Shown: positions 11,827 through 24,058 of the stretch, one piece after another | Numbering within the stretch: the stretch's first letter is position 1 | Layout: every line of letters begins with the position of its first letter | Origin: Primulina eburnea | Lineage: Eukaryota; Streptophyta; Magnoliopsida; Lamiales; Gesneriaceae | Direction: 5' to 3' | Length of the DNA stretch: 64,000 nt | Assembly: GCF_022965805.1 (NCBI RefSeq) | Contig: NC_133101.1 | Location: 45,333,742-45,397,741 of the forward strand | Made by a program: the position numbers and the translations under genes | Notes under the pieces: generated by a model | What the model saw: only the letters and a program-made list of their open reading frames with translations | Told to the model about the DNA's origin: nothing | Database searches by the model: none

Positions 11827-13393
11827 TGATTGTTGCACTCCCAAGAGCAGGTTGTCCACAAGTAATATAATTCGGTGAGTCCGAATATCGTATCCACAGG
11901 GAAGCTAAGGTAATTACAAGTCCACTACAATGTCTTTTTGTTTTGTTTTTGTTTTTGTTTCTTTTTAATTTTAACTGTTTCAATATTTAATGGGTAAATT
12001 TTAATTGTTCAAATAATTTAAGTAGTTGAGATTAAAGGATCCACTCTTGGTATTTTAATAAAGTTAACATTAACGAACAATATTGAAACCCACTTAATAA
12101 AATGGTTCCAATATATTAAATAATCATATTTATATTATGTTATAAATTATTATCTCATAAATATATAATATATACCAAAACTTATAAATGTGGTCAAGTA
12201 TTTATTGTGCTATATATATATTTGTAAACACTGAATCAAGGTTCCCACTTTAAATGGTTGGTAAAACCAAACTAACATTTAAATGGTACCAAGAAAATAT
12301 TATTATGATATATTTAAATATAGTAAATCAAGGAATCCAAGTTAAATTGTTGGTAAAACCAAACTAACATTTAAATGGTTTCAAGAATTTAATATTATAA
12401 TATATTTATATATAATAAATCAAGACATCCACTTTAAATGGTTGGTAATACCAAACTAACATTTAAATGGTTCCAAGAATTTAGTGTAACATATAGCAAC
12501 AATAAATCAAAACTCCCACTTATAAGTAGGGTATAAAAATACTTAAAGAAATAAATATAACTTAAACAATAAATAATGATTAAATAATATAAAACATAGA
12601 TTCTTACCTTTTAATAACCTTATTATCATGCCAAGAGTTTCACCTTATCATCTCAACTTTAGGAAGTTAGCTATTCATTATTCAAAGTGTAAAACATTGA
12701 ATATGAAATTAACATGCTAATTATATTTAAATGAAGAAATAAAAGAAAAATATAGAGAGAAATATTATGAACTCAAAGGTTTGTTCATAGAATGAGGGAT
12801 ATCTCAATACATTACAATGCACCCCTTTTTATAGCCAAATTTGGGGAGACAACCACAAATAAAATATTATTTTTTACACATAAGTCTTCATTGGTGTTCC
12901 AAGAAATTAATATTATATTACACATCACTTTTGAAAATCTTCTTCTCCGAATTTGCTTCTTCACATAAAATGAAACATGTGGATAATTGAGTTGTCTAGT
13001 TGTGGTATTTTTTTCAGAATATTTGACCAAGTAATTTGAGAGATATGGTCAAAATACTAGAGTATGGTAAAACTGCTACTCCTTTGGTAACTTTAATTGT
13101 TGCTTAATTTGATCCCACTTGTGAGAGGATTTTTATCTTATGCATGGCAACAATGTTGTAGATCTTATAATCAACTTTCTACAGGTCCAAGAATCATCTT
13201 AATCCCATTTGCAACGCCAAGGTTATTCTTGTTTTATCGAACCTGTAAAAAATAGTAAAAACTTATAATTACACAACAACTTATATTTTATACAATTTAT
13301 TATAAAACATATAATATTTAAACATTTAATAAAACAAAACTATATATTTATATTATAAAACATTTAATTAATGTACAATTTTTATGTTTATCA
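11827..13393 (-). repeat. Athila 5' LTR
   Basis: Minus-strand ends are TGATAAACAT...ACAACAATCA, 1567 bp. The 5' terminus is confirmed by the same TGATAAAC end at 36442 and 37855, and the 3' terminus by the plus-strand copy ending at 35058. A minus-strand TATA box (TATAAAAAGG) lies at 12824-12833. Four diverged subrepeats of about 90 bp occupy 12230-12540. The LTR is AT-rich throughout, with no coding content. Confidence 0.8.
12230..12540 (-). repeat. about 90-bp tandem subrepeats in Athila LTR
   Basis: Units begin near 12233, 12326, 12416 and 12504. Each contains a 'TTAAATGGTTGGTAA' block and a small palindrome of the type TTGGTAAAACCAA. They lie downstream of the LTR TATA box, so they would be transcribed. 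Confidence 0.75.
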
Positions 13394-13660
13394 TACTTCT
13401 TGAATTATTATTCCAGATTGGAATCAGAATCAATAGAAGAAAAATGATTTAGAATGAAGATTATTACGCTGTTGAAAATCCAGTAGAGTTATTAGGGCAT
13501 CGAAGAGGCTACCTGGAAGATTGAGTCTGATATGAGGTAGCAATGTTCAGAGTTATTACATTGAAAGGAGTTATGACTGGTTCTATTATACATTTCTTTC
13601 TTTATCTAATTTGATTGTCTGTGATTTCGGGGACGAAATCATATCTAAAATGGGGAGAAA
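13394..13660 (+). pseudogene. 3' end of a chromovirus pol (decayed chromodomain) and polypurine tract
   Basis: The translation near 13490-13530 shows EEATWKIESDM, the usual chromodomain end of Tekay-type pol, with stops. The purine tract AAAATGGGGAGAAA (13647-13660) directly precedes the LTR. Everything upstream of about 13394 belonging to this element is missing. Confidence 0.75.
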
Positions 13661-15507
13661 TGTAATGCCCGAGATTTAATTGTTGTAACCAGAAGTTGAT
13701 TAATTGACAGAATTGAGATATTAGGAGTTAAAATAAGACGTGAAAAGAGAACCGGGCGTTGGTGCATAACAATTCATGAAGTTTGGCAGAATGTGTGGCG
13801 CCCGAGCGGTAGGAAAAGACCGCCCGAGCGCCAATGCATTACAAGATTGAAGTTTGGACAGAAAGTCTGGCGCCCGAGCGGTGGTTTGTGACCGCCCGAG
13901 CGCCAGTGTTTAACACGCCGAGGCTTGGACAGAAGGCTCCGCGCCAGAGCGGTAGAGATTGACCGCCCGAGCGCCGATCGAGATTCAAGAAAAATGAGCC
14001 ACGTTTCATTAACATGCAAATGGATATATATTTATATATATGTACGTTCTTGCAATTGGATATACAGAAACGAAAAAGAAAGATCGAGAAAGCTTTCAGA
14101 AAATCCTTACGCCTTTATATCTTGATCCGTCCGTCCGATTTTTAATCCTACTACGGTATTGAGTTCTTATCGATGCAGGCTACAACCGGACGTAAGTTTT
14201 GTTACGTTTAGACATGATTTGAAATTATGATATTGTCAGAATGGAATATGAATCAGATATAGTGTTTCTGCTACAGTAAACATTGTATAATTGAAGTCAA
14301 ATTGACGAGTAGATTGTTTATACAATGGTTATGATTTTCAGAATAAATTTGATTGAGATTCGATATCAGATTGGTAGTATTATTCAGATTATGAGTTGTA
14401 ATGATACTGATTAGGAATTCTGGTATTATATCTGTGATGTTGAGATTGACGGGGTTATTGAGACTGTAATGTTATGCCGTCGATTAATATTGATCAGATT
14501 CAGTATTGATTGAGATTGTATTCTTATGTCACTGACATTAATCAGATTGTGTTTGATTTGAGTATTTATCAGAACAGGTTTTGAATTGAGTTATGTACCG
14601 ATATTGTAATTATATGATTGTCATTGCCAGACGGGGTATGGACAGATCAGAATACAAGACTTCGTCTTCGTCAGACCGGGAAGAAAAACGTATAAATAAA
14701 TGTTGATTCGGGATTGCACAACTCGAGTTAGGTTTGACTTGAGTTTCCCTAAATCACATACTTTATTTTATTGCATTGTTATTTGCAAATTATCAGATTG
14801 ATATGTTTAGCTTATTGAATTATAGCAGAGCAAGAGTTTGAGTCTAGGACAGATCAGCCTAGCTAGGGCAGAACCGCCGAGTCTTTGTCAGAACCGCTAA
14901 GACTCTAGACTTACGGTGTATCGATGAGCTTATATGTAGAACGACTTCTATTGTAGACATTCGATATAGCATACTGAAGTCTAAATTAGATCGGGATCCC
15001 TAGGTTAGAAATAAGTTAAGATAAGATAATAAGTCATTGACTTAAATACAGATTTGTATTGATTCATGTAATCAGATTGGATACATGTCTTAATAATTGT
15101 TTATGCTTTTATATATGTTTATATTAAATGCATATGTATACATTGTTTATACTGGGATATGTATATCTCACCGGAGTTATCCGGCTGTTGTCTTGTTTGT
15201 ATGTGTGCATGACAACAGGTGGGGCAGGATCAGGGTCAAGAGGATGATGAGAGATCGAGATTAGAGTGGTGATTCTGGACTTGGATGTAGACTTGGTTTA
15301 ATACTTGAAATTTAGTAGTTGAACCTTAGACTAATTTGAATAATTGTTGTAAATTATTGTACTTTTATACTGAGATGTATATTAGTTGAATTCCATTACG
15401 TTCCGCAATTATATTTTAAAAAGAAAAATTTTTAGACCCTGTTTATTTTAATTAATAATTAAATCCCAAAGATGTTTAAGAAGATGATTAGCGTCCGGGT
15501 CCCCACA
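13661..15507 (+). repeat. 3' LTR of plus-strand chromovirus
   Basis: Starts TGTAATGCCCGAG directly after the purine tract and ends CGGGTCCCCACA, 1847 bp. It carries a GC-rich repeat block (13779-13976) followed by a TATA-rich stretch (about 14022-14043). Its right end lies exactly at the start of pararetrovirus sequence, so the element apparently inserted into viral DNA; the other half of the target duplication is not in view. Confidence 0.85.
13779..13976 (+). repeat. CGCCCGAGCG repeat block in LTR
   Basis: Three units of about 70 bp, each with 'GCGCCCGAGCGGT' followed 8-10 bases later by 'ACCGCCCGAGCGCC' (the last unit has one change). The paired halves are near-inverted copies. The block ends about 45 bases before the TATA-like stretch. 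Confidence 0.8.
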
Positions 15508-16395
15508 AGTTTCAACTATTTTACCCCATTGGGGATTAGCAAGCATAAGACAAGGAAGATTTTTAACTTTTTCCTTAATATTTTTAACAACTATAGTATG
15601 TCTTTCAGACCAAGGTAAAGGATTTTTCTTTAACCTATCATATAAGATAGCCGAATCTTTAGTAAGATCTTTTATATAAGGAGAAATATAATTTAAACTT
15701 CCTAAAAATCTTTGTAACTGAGTTTTATCAGTTATTATATCTGGAAATTTCGATCCAAATTCTATGCTTCTTTGAATAGGAATTATTTTTCCTTTCTCAA
15801 TCATATGACCAAGAAAACTAATATTAGTTTGAAACAAAATCATTTTATATTTTGAAATAACAAGACCATTTTGAATAACAATATTTTTAAACATTTCTAA
15901 ATGTTTAAAATGTGTTTCAATATAATTGGAAAACACTAAGATATCATCAATATAAACAATTATAAAATTGCTGTAATTATAAAAAATATAATTCATAATT
16001 TGTTGAAATTCTGAAGGGGTATTTTTAAGGCCAAATGGCATTACTGTCCATTCATAATGTCCTATTGGAACATTAAAAGCAGTTTTATATCTATCAGATT
16101 CTTTTATTTGAATCTTCCAAAATCCTGATTTTAAATCAAATTTTGAAAATATGATTGCATGCACTATTCTATCTAATAAATATTTTTTATTAGGAATAGG
16201 ATGGCTAATCCATTTTAAAACCTTATTAAGGGGTTTATAATTTATGATTAATCTAGGAACACCTCTTTCTTGTTCAGAATGTTTATTAACATAGAAAGCA
16301 GTACATAACCAAGGAGATTGAGAAGGTTTTATTAAACCTTTATCTAGTAAAGAATGAATCTCATTCTTGCACAATTCTAAATATTCAGAATTCAT
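15508..16395 (-). pseudogene. caulimovirid reverse transcriptase
   Basis: The frame of 315 codons carries the RT fingers and palm: GVPRLIINYKPLNK, FSKFDLKSGFW, MPFGLKNTPSEF and the catalytic YIDDILVFS, then the connection region. It runs into RNase H at MLANPQWGKIVET, after which the frame reads LTR sequence (15448-15507), so the last about 20 residues are not viral. An upstream RT part lies at 16396-16880, where the frame is interrupted. RT copies the pregenomic RNA into DNA in the cytoplasm. Confidence 0.92.
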
Positions 16396-16878
16396 TTGAC
16401 AAGGACGAGCCTTGGTTGGAATATTTTTTTCATCAAAATTTTCTTCATATGGAAGAGATATAATATGCTTCTTTCTATTCCAAAAAACATTTGGTAAATC
16501 ATTAAATATTTCTAATGAAAATTTATTATAAATAATTTTTATTTTTTCCTGTAATTTAGGATTCTGTAATTTATCATCTATTGTAAGAAATTTTATTTCT
16601 TCTTTTAAAGAATTTATTTGAAAGGTTTTTCTTTCAATCTGTTCTTGTAATTCATTTAAAATTCTATGAACATGTTTAGTTATAAACTGAAAAGAAATAG
16701 GATTACCTTGATAAGTTCCTATTATACCTGTTTCATCAACATAAGTTAAAATATAAATTTGATAAATAAAAGGGAGACCAAGTATAAGTTGACTAGAAAT
16801 ATCTTTCGCTAATAAAAAACTGGTTTGAATACAGTTTTTATCTTTGCAAATATAAGCTTTAGGTAATCTATAATTTAT

Positions 16879-17487
16879 TTATAAAGGTTCTCCTCCTGCA
16901 TGAGAAAGAGAATGAGTAGTTTTATGAAAAAATTTTGTAGGAATTAATTCTTCCTGTATAACATTTAAATCTGCACCACTATCTATCATAGCAATGAAAT
17001 TCTTTTTATAAGAATTATCAATTAATAAAGTAATATTAGTATACCATTTTTGAGATATTATCATACTTAAAACAGATAAATGTTTCTGATTATTATCAGG
17101 AAATGAAATATCTTGAATATTTTCAAAACTTTCAGAAATTGAATTATTATTATTTTCAATAACTGAAATACGATAGTTTAAACTATTATTGTTGTGATGT
17201 AAAATTTTTACTTGTTCTTTAAGATTATTAATCTCTTTAACTAAATTCTGTATAGTAACTGGATTTTGTTGAATATATTTTTTCTGTAAAAGATTTTTAA
17301 CTTCTTTCATAGAATAAGCTTGTTCTTGTTTAACAAGAATGTTATTATCATTATTACTTATTGAAGCAGTATTCTCCATTTGATCAATAATAGTAGATTT
17401 TAATACTGGATCCAAAATCATTTTAAGGAATTCTAAAATATTGTTGTTTGTTAAAACATTAATTTTTAAATCTTGAAATTGAGACAT
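16879..17487 (-). pseudogene. caulimovirid region with aspartic protease motif
   Basis: A 202-codon open frame. Residues about 50-130 are Asn- and Lys-rich with coiled-coil character. Near residue 170 is the protease signature AMIDSGADLNVIQEE. The protease would release coat and RT from the polyprotein. It lies between the coat knuckle (17700) and the RT (16395), in the expected order. Flanking stops show decay. Confidence 0.78.
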
Positions 17488-17689
17488 AAGTTCATAAAAC
17501 TCATCATTTTTATTATTATCATCTATAGGACTGATACAAGATTTTCCTAGTATACAGTTATTGCATTCTTCTAAATCTGAAATATCATATTCATTATATA
17601 TAATATCTTCTGAATTATAAGCTATTATTTTAAATAATGTTTCTTTTAGATTATCATCTATATCTAAATTATTAATTTTGTTTTTAGCT

Positions 17690-19345
17690 CAACATTGATT
17701 AGCTTAATGTCCTGGCTTTTTACATTTTCTACAAATTATTAATTTATTTTTATTTTTATCAGCTTTCCATGATTCACGGATTTCTTTTCTTTTCTTTTTT
17801 CTGTCTTTTTCTCTATGAGACAAATGTATTTTCTTATAAGTTTTTTCATCTTTATCTTTAATTTTCTTTTTACCTTTATTAGGTAAGTCAATGCCAAATT
17901 GATCACAAAATTTACCTAGTTGTTTTTTCTCTAGTAAATTCTGTCTTTTAATTTGATTATTTAATTTTAATTCATTATAGAGAGCTAAACCCTCTTGAAT
18001 ACAAGTATTTATTAAATTTCCATATGTATAATTATCATAAGAAATATTTATATCATCTTTTCTTAAAACTTTTCTAACCATTTCAGCAAATAAGAAAGGT
18101 AAGCCATCTATAAATTTAGCTTTCCAAAGACTATTATTACAGTCTGGAATTTCATAAATACGAGATAAGAAAGTATCTTTATACCATCTAAAATCAGTAA
18201 GTAGTTTTACATTTTAAATTACTTAATAAAGTTCTAATTTGTTCACTATTATCAGTGAATTTTCCAGTAAAATGTTCAATCATAGTCATTATTAATGAAT
18301 ATACTACATTTTCTGATTGAATATTATTTTCTATCTTTATAGAATTAAAGATTTCATCTTTTTGAGAATAATGTAAATAATTGTCCCACCAACCTTTAAG
18401 TGGCCACTAAATCCTGCTGTTATCATTTTAGCAATATTTTTATCATTATTACCTGATGTTTTACAAACAGTACTATACATGAGCATTCTGTGTGCAGTAT
18501 TATAAATTTGTCTTTCACTTAAACCATCAATATTTCATTCATAAATATTTTTCCCACTATAACTATTAGCAAAAATATATTCATTTTCTTCAATAAGAAC
18601 ATCCATTGGAGTAGGTTTATTATAATAATATTTGGATGTCGTAGGTCTATCTGCCCATTTAATTTTATTAATTTTTTCATCAGAATGATTATTAATTTTT
18701 TCTAATTCTTCAAACTCTTCATTAAGAGTATTTAGATTAAAACAAATTAATATTAGTTTTGCATACACTAAAACAAATTAATATTAATTAAGAAGATTTA
18801 AATTTAAAATCATTAATATTAGGAGGGGATTGTATAGATTAAGTAGCAACAGAAACAATATTAGTTTTTGGTTCTTCTATATGAACATCTGGTTTAATTT
18901 TATTAATAGCTAAAATAATTTTATCAATACGATTTTTTAAAGAATTAATTTCTTCTCCTATAATCGTAAGATATAAATTTGTATAATTTTGTTTTTCAAT
19001 TATCTGATTTATATGTTTAACACTGATTTGTAACATATCGTTCTCAAATAATTTTGAAAAAGCAGTAAAATTTAAAATTTTATTATTCTTTTCTATTATA
19101 AAATATTGTTGAGGAGGATAAACAGATTTTTGAATCTGTCCTGAAGAAAGTTTATAATTTCATTCAAGAATAAAAATATAATCTATAATAAATGTTTTGA
19201 AAAACCAAGGAACAAATGTATTAATTTATTCTGGTTTTCACAATATTTATACAATGTTGAAACAATATATTCAAACTCTTCTTCAGAGAAACTTTTAAAG
19301 TACCAATCTCTGAACGATTCCCATTTGGGTAAATAAAATTCTGTA
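17690..19345 (-). pseudogene. caulimovirid coat protein region
   Basis: Several open pieces (18839-19036, 18535-18768, 17704-18081) separated by stops and shifts read as one coat-type polyprotein. Visible marks are a KWESFRDWYF block near 19310, the GHLKGWWDNYL block near 18400, a very basic Lys-rich stretch near 17780-17900 and a zinc knuckle start CRKCKKPGH at about 17705-17733, where a stop interrupts the knuckle. Coat protein packages the viral DNA. No movement-protein motif was recognised upstream before the LTR junction. Confidence 0.78.
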
Positions 19346-19833
19346 TTGATCTGTGAAGGCCTCTAAAATCCTTGGTAGAAAATTTGCGGAAAATTTAAAA
19401 TTTTTCTTTTAAAATAAATGGAGTGCCTCATTCATACCAAAAACCGATAAAATGTTTAACGTTCAAAATAGCAGCAGGAAGAAATTATTACTTGCCAAAA
19501 TAACAAGTTAAAGTATTCAACAATTGATAAAATATTTGAGCATAAAAAATAAATGGCAAGTGCTGAACTGAGGTCCTCGGGTGCCACTACTGCCGACCCA
19601 AGCTGGCTCACTGGTCCCCGCCCTCGGCCCCATCCTCATCAGTACCTACAACAATCAAGTCTAGTGAGTCTAAAGACTCAACATGCATATATCGTAGATA
19701 ACAAGTAAATACTATAATAAAATTTGCATGGGATAGAATCTCATGTCATGAGGCATACTGCAAATAACTTGTACTGAGCAATTATAATACGTGCATAACT
19801 GAACTGAAAAATCATAGTAAAAATGTTTGCTCC

Positions 19834-21992
19834 TGAAAGGGGATCGGTTACGGTGACCGGAAGCGCAATGGAAGTTTAAAAAAATCAAATTTTTAGGGAA
19901 TAAATTTCGGCCACCACATGAATCTTGTGTAGCAAATACAAAAACACCATTATGTCATACATAGGGTGTTAAGAAATGTACCTATCAACCTCTTGAGGTT
20001 GATGTAATGGCTCCAACCAAGTTGTAAACAACTTGGCTCTTGAATGGAAGATAAATCTACAAGCTCTCCTCCTTTCTTCTTGAATCTTTCCTTCAAATTA
20101 GGCTCACCACCAACTAGGTAGATCCCCTCATATTTTGCACTAGAAAAATATGAGGATTTTTCAAAGAGAAGTGTGTGTATTCTTCAACAATTGAAGAACA
20201 CAAAAATGGAGAGAAAACTTGGAGAGAAAAGGGGTGAAGATTTCGGCCATATGGTTCTTGGGAGTGAAGTGGAAGACTTGTCTTGGTTTGTGAAAAAGTT
20301 GAGGCATAAAGTTGCATGCCATGCCTTGAAAACTCAAAAAGTAGTCTCCCAACCTTTCACCTCCCATGCATGCATATTATATGGTTTTTTATCCAAATAA
20401 AAACCATGGACTAAATTTAATTATCTCAAACATATTTGAGACTAATTAAACATTACTTGAATTTACCCAAGTCCCACTAGTTAAATAATTAATTTAAATT
20501 GAGCTCTACAAGACTCAATATAATTTAATTAATTCAACACTTGAATTAATTTAATTATTTGGACTCTACTAGGTCCACTAATGTTTAATTAATTCAACAC
20601 TTGAATTAATTTAATTTAGTCCATAATAATGTTTATGAAAATCACAATTTTCAAATACATTATTCACTTGGCCAAATTTTAATTTTAGGAACACTTCCAT
20701 AAATTAAAATTTACATTTCTCTCATAGAAGTCATACTTCTATTTTTCTTTACACTTATAAACTCATTTATAAGTCGTTCAACACATTGAACTATTTTATC
20801 CTTTATAGAAGTCATACTTCTAATTTTCCTTACGCTTATAAACTCCTTTATAAGCCGTTCAACACATTGAACTATTTTTACTTCTCAACGGGATCTAGAA
20901 AGCTAGTACTTGTGTGGCCCTCAATGGTTCATTGATACAACTAGCCGTGGGTTCACATCTCCATGTGATTCGGACTAAACATGTCCTTATATGAGCATAC
21001 CCCAATTGCTCCATTCTTACTTATCAACTCCTTGATAACAAGAACGTCAGAACTCAAGTCTGATAGTACCCAACCAATCATATTAAATGCCTAGCAGCAT
21101 CGCTTACATGATTCCCTAGGTATCAAATGATAGTGCCTGCAAGAACCATTCAATTATGGTTAGCGTACAGTACGGTCCCTTCAACTCGTATATCCCGATC
21201 GATTCTACAACCATTGGTTTATCGAGAGTTGTCAATGAATCGATACTATGTGTCATGTCGTAGTTGCATCAATGGTGTAATCTATGAAACCCATTTCATA
21301 ATTACCACCATACTCTGGCCAGAGATTTCAACCTACATACACATGATAACACATAGGATATCCATACCCGAAGGTAAGCGGTGAATCCCCGACTACAATG
21401 CATCGACTCCTATTTGTTTCGACAGAACACCCAACCTTGCAACCTGATGACCCCATGAGAGTCGGTAAACAAGTCAAAGTGTAATTCTAGCACATAGAGT
21501 CTCAATGTTGTCCCGGGTCATAAGGACTAATGGTGTACAACCATAAACCAGGACTTTTTCACTCGATAAGTGAGAACCACTTGGAAAGTCCTTTAATGGA
21601 GGGTTGTTCAGTGCACTCTACCAGGAGCACCTATCTGCATGCTCGGACATCACAATGTCCCCTACCAATGAAACATGGTACTCACATCGCAGATACTAGT
21701 CTCTAACTCGAGCGGCCTATATCCTTCTTAGCGGCGGCTGAATCGACTAGGAACCGTTTACAATATACAGTATTACAAATATGAGTTTCATGATACTCAT
21801 CATATGAGCATCTCATATTCTTTCTACTATTTGTATATTCAAGGGCTTTATCTATGCAACTAGGATGGGTATACAGATAAATATGTGCCAAAATAATAAT
21901 ATCAAATATTACTAAAATAAAGATTGCTTATACATAGAGTTTTATTGTGAACACTCGGCCAACATTTGGCTCGACGGGCACCTACTCTAACA
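19834..21992 (-). mobile_element. solo LTR, 2159 bp, target duplication GCTCC
   Basis: Plus-strand ends are TGAAAGGGGATCGG...CTACTCTAACA, flanked by GCTCC at 19829-19833 and 21993-21997. Read on the minus strand it starts TGTTAGAGTAGGTGCCCGTC, an LTR type common in eudicot genomes; I do not assign its superfamily. It contains many short perfect hairpins (20520-20880). A truncated copy lies at 42953-43823. Confidence 0.92.
20520..20880. repeat. hairpin modules within the 2.16-kb LTR
   Basis: ATTAATTCAA-CAC-TTGAATTAAT occurs twice (about 20526 and 20586). Then a unit of about 95 bp occurs twice (20724 and 20811) with three successive hairpins: AGAAGT-CAT-ACTTCT, CTTATAAA..TTTATAAG and GTTCAA..TTGAAC. 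Confidence 0.75.
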
Positions 21993-24058
21993 GCTCCTTG
22001 GAGCCCTGTACTGAAATATGAAATAATTTTATGTTGAGATTATGGTCTACGCAAGTGGCCTCTGCACTGAACTGAACTGTCCGATCAATGGCGACCGGGT
22101 GGTACCAAACTGAACTGAACTGTCCGATCACTGGCGACCGGGTGGAACCAAACTGAACGGACCGGTAACTGGCTACCGGGTAAAATAATGCTCCCATGAT
22201 AGTGAATTGACCACAAGCAATATCGCATAAATATCAAAAAATAAGTATTTTCTATTTTTATGCATGTAATATAATTAAATTACTGAATTAAATATCATGT
22301 ACTCATTTTACTGAATGGATTGGATCGCTCCCAGGCTCGCTGCAACCTAAATATGCCATGAAAATATGCAATAGCTTTTACTTGACCAAACTATGCAACT
22401 AGGTTCGAAAATGCGACAATTACGTCTAACGACTTCGTATTTAATCATGACTCCGAACCAACTCGAACCAACACTGTAACATCATATATTCATGATTAAA
22501 ATACGCTAAAAATGATGAACTAATGCTACTAAAATAGTGAGGGTCGAAATTTATGTGAATGGAGGCCAAAACATGAAACGCTCTTTCGAGAGTCAATTTG
22601 GCACATCGCACCGTCAATTCTCGTACGACCTCAAAATGATCCGAATGAAAAACGGTCAAAAACATGACCTTAACAACTCAATGGTGCACTGTCTAGTCCA
22701 AGGCCATAGGCTAAAAGCCAACCGAGAACTCGAACGAGCCACCGAACCGACGCAGCAAGCTGCTGTACAGAATTTCCAGCAGCTGCGCTTGGGTTGCTTG
22801 TGTCGTTTGCGAGGCTAAAGGCCATTGGGGTTTGAACCACCGACCAAAACCTCTTACCAACATCCCAAGGAATGATTTGAACCATGGCTATGGGCTTTAG
22901 ACCAGCCACAATTCGAAATATTCCAGCAACAATCGAAAAGATTCACCCGAGAGCACCTTTGCGCGCGTGAGGGGTGTTTGCTTCGCTTGTCATCTCGACT
23001 CGTTCCAGTGGCCATTTGATTGACCATGGCACGACCTAGACTTCATGGGGCATGGTGCGAACCATGGCTAAGGGCTTTAGGCCAAACAAGATCCACACCA
23101 TTCCACCATACTCGAACCAACACATGCTGTCAAAATTCAAGGGGCCGAGAAGGGGAGGGGCTGTTCTAGCGTTTGATTTAAAAACCGATTCACCATGGAC
23201 CAAGCCACCAAAAAGGCGACTTAGTCACGTCTTAGACAAGCTAGGGAAGTGATCTAACCATGGCTATAGGCCTTTTGGGGCAGCAATGATCAGAATCTTT
23301 TCCCTTGACCACAATCTGAATTTTTCGAAACTCATATGGACACAAATGGGAGGTTGCTGTCATCTTCGTGTTTTCCAGCATGCATGGGGTTGAATGAGTG
23401 GACCAACATGGTCCTAATGCATCCTAATACATGTCTAGATGTCGCCTTGGGAGCCTGGAACCGAACCAAATACCTGAAACCAAAACAGCAAAGCAACCCG
23501 TGAAGAACATCAAGAAAACCGAAAATCTGCATGTGTTGTTTTCTGAAAAATTCTTGAAACCTTTTGGTTTTTGGCTATCAAAGCATGATCATGTACTGAA
23601 AATATATTAGGACTTGATTGAAGAGTCAAGGAAGAATATATGCATGCCTGGTTTCGTTTTAAAGAAAAACGAAAGAACGAGACGATTCGGCGCGGAGGAG
23701 GTGGAGCGCTTTCTTGTCTACCTTTCTTGCTCTCGATTTTTCTCTCTTGTTTCTAGCTATGAGGATCACGAAATTTCTACTCTAAATGCTCTGAATTTTT
23801 GAGATTAGGGAGATGGGGGAAATGGTTAGGGGGGTGAGGGAGATCCAAAAATAAAGGGATGCAAAGGTATGACCAAGTCTTCTCTTTTTTGAAATTTGAA
23901 TTGGTTGATATCAAATGGCTTCTTGGATGGATCTAGAATGAGTGGCCTATTCTCCCATGAAAATCTAGACTAGGATAAATCTTAATAATTAATTAATTAA
24001 GGATGATTACTAATTAAAAAGGTTAGCATGCTAAAATAACAAAGAATGTGTCAAAGGA

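Larger units (their letters stand above)
4223..13393 (-). mobile_element. Athila-type Ty3/Gypsy element, 3' end lost
   Basis: Order on the minus strand: 5' LTR (11827-13393), tRNA-Asp-like primer site (11792-11809), gag, protease, RT, RNase H, integrase, then an extra ORF. No 3' LTR is present; the tail is replaced at about 4222 by Tekay DNA. Gag sequence and the protease motif LDLGASVNLLP are typical of the Athila lineage. Defects are few: a stop at 9786, a stop at 7511, a stop near 6810 and frameshifts near 10101, 7778 and 7040. Confidence 0.88.
15508..19351 (-). mobile_element. endogenous pararetrovirus fragment (Caulimoviridae-like), coat-protease-RT
   Basis: A minus-strand fragment with coat protein, protease and reverse transcriptase in caulimovirid order, AT-rich and degenerate. 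It is cut on the left by the chromovirus LTR (15507) inside RNase H and on the right by another LTR (19352). A second fragment at about 24059-26446 supplies RNase H and a downstream ORF. No integrase is present, as expected for this family. This is an old, broken genomic copy. Confidence 0.88.
19352..24058 (-). repeat. long Gypsy LTR (copy A), with nested solo LTR
   Basis: The plus-strand left end is TGTGAAGGCCTC, matching the inverted LTR end at 30207 (GGGCCTTCA), so this is the 3' terminus of a minus-strand LTR. It joins viral sequence exactly at 19351. A solo LTR occupies 19834-21992. From about 22318 to 24058 the sequence aligns with copy B (about 26446-28200) at roughly 90% by eye. The right end is truncated at viral DNA. 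Three spaced copies of an 'AACCATGGCTA' motif lie at 22882, 23062 and 23259. No coding frame of note. Confidence 0.75.

Noticed and set aside
15448..15507. C-terminal tail of the viral RT frame (CGDPDANHLLKHLWDLIIN)
   Set aside because: This is translation of the LTR end (GGGTCCCCACA), not viral or an alternative domain.
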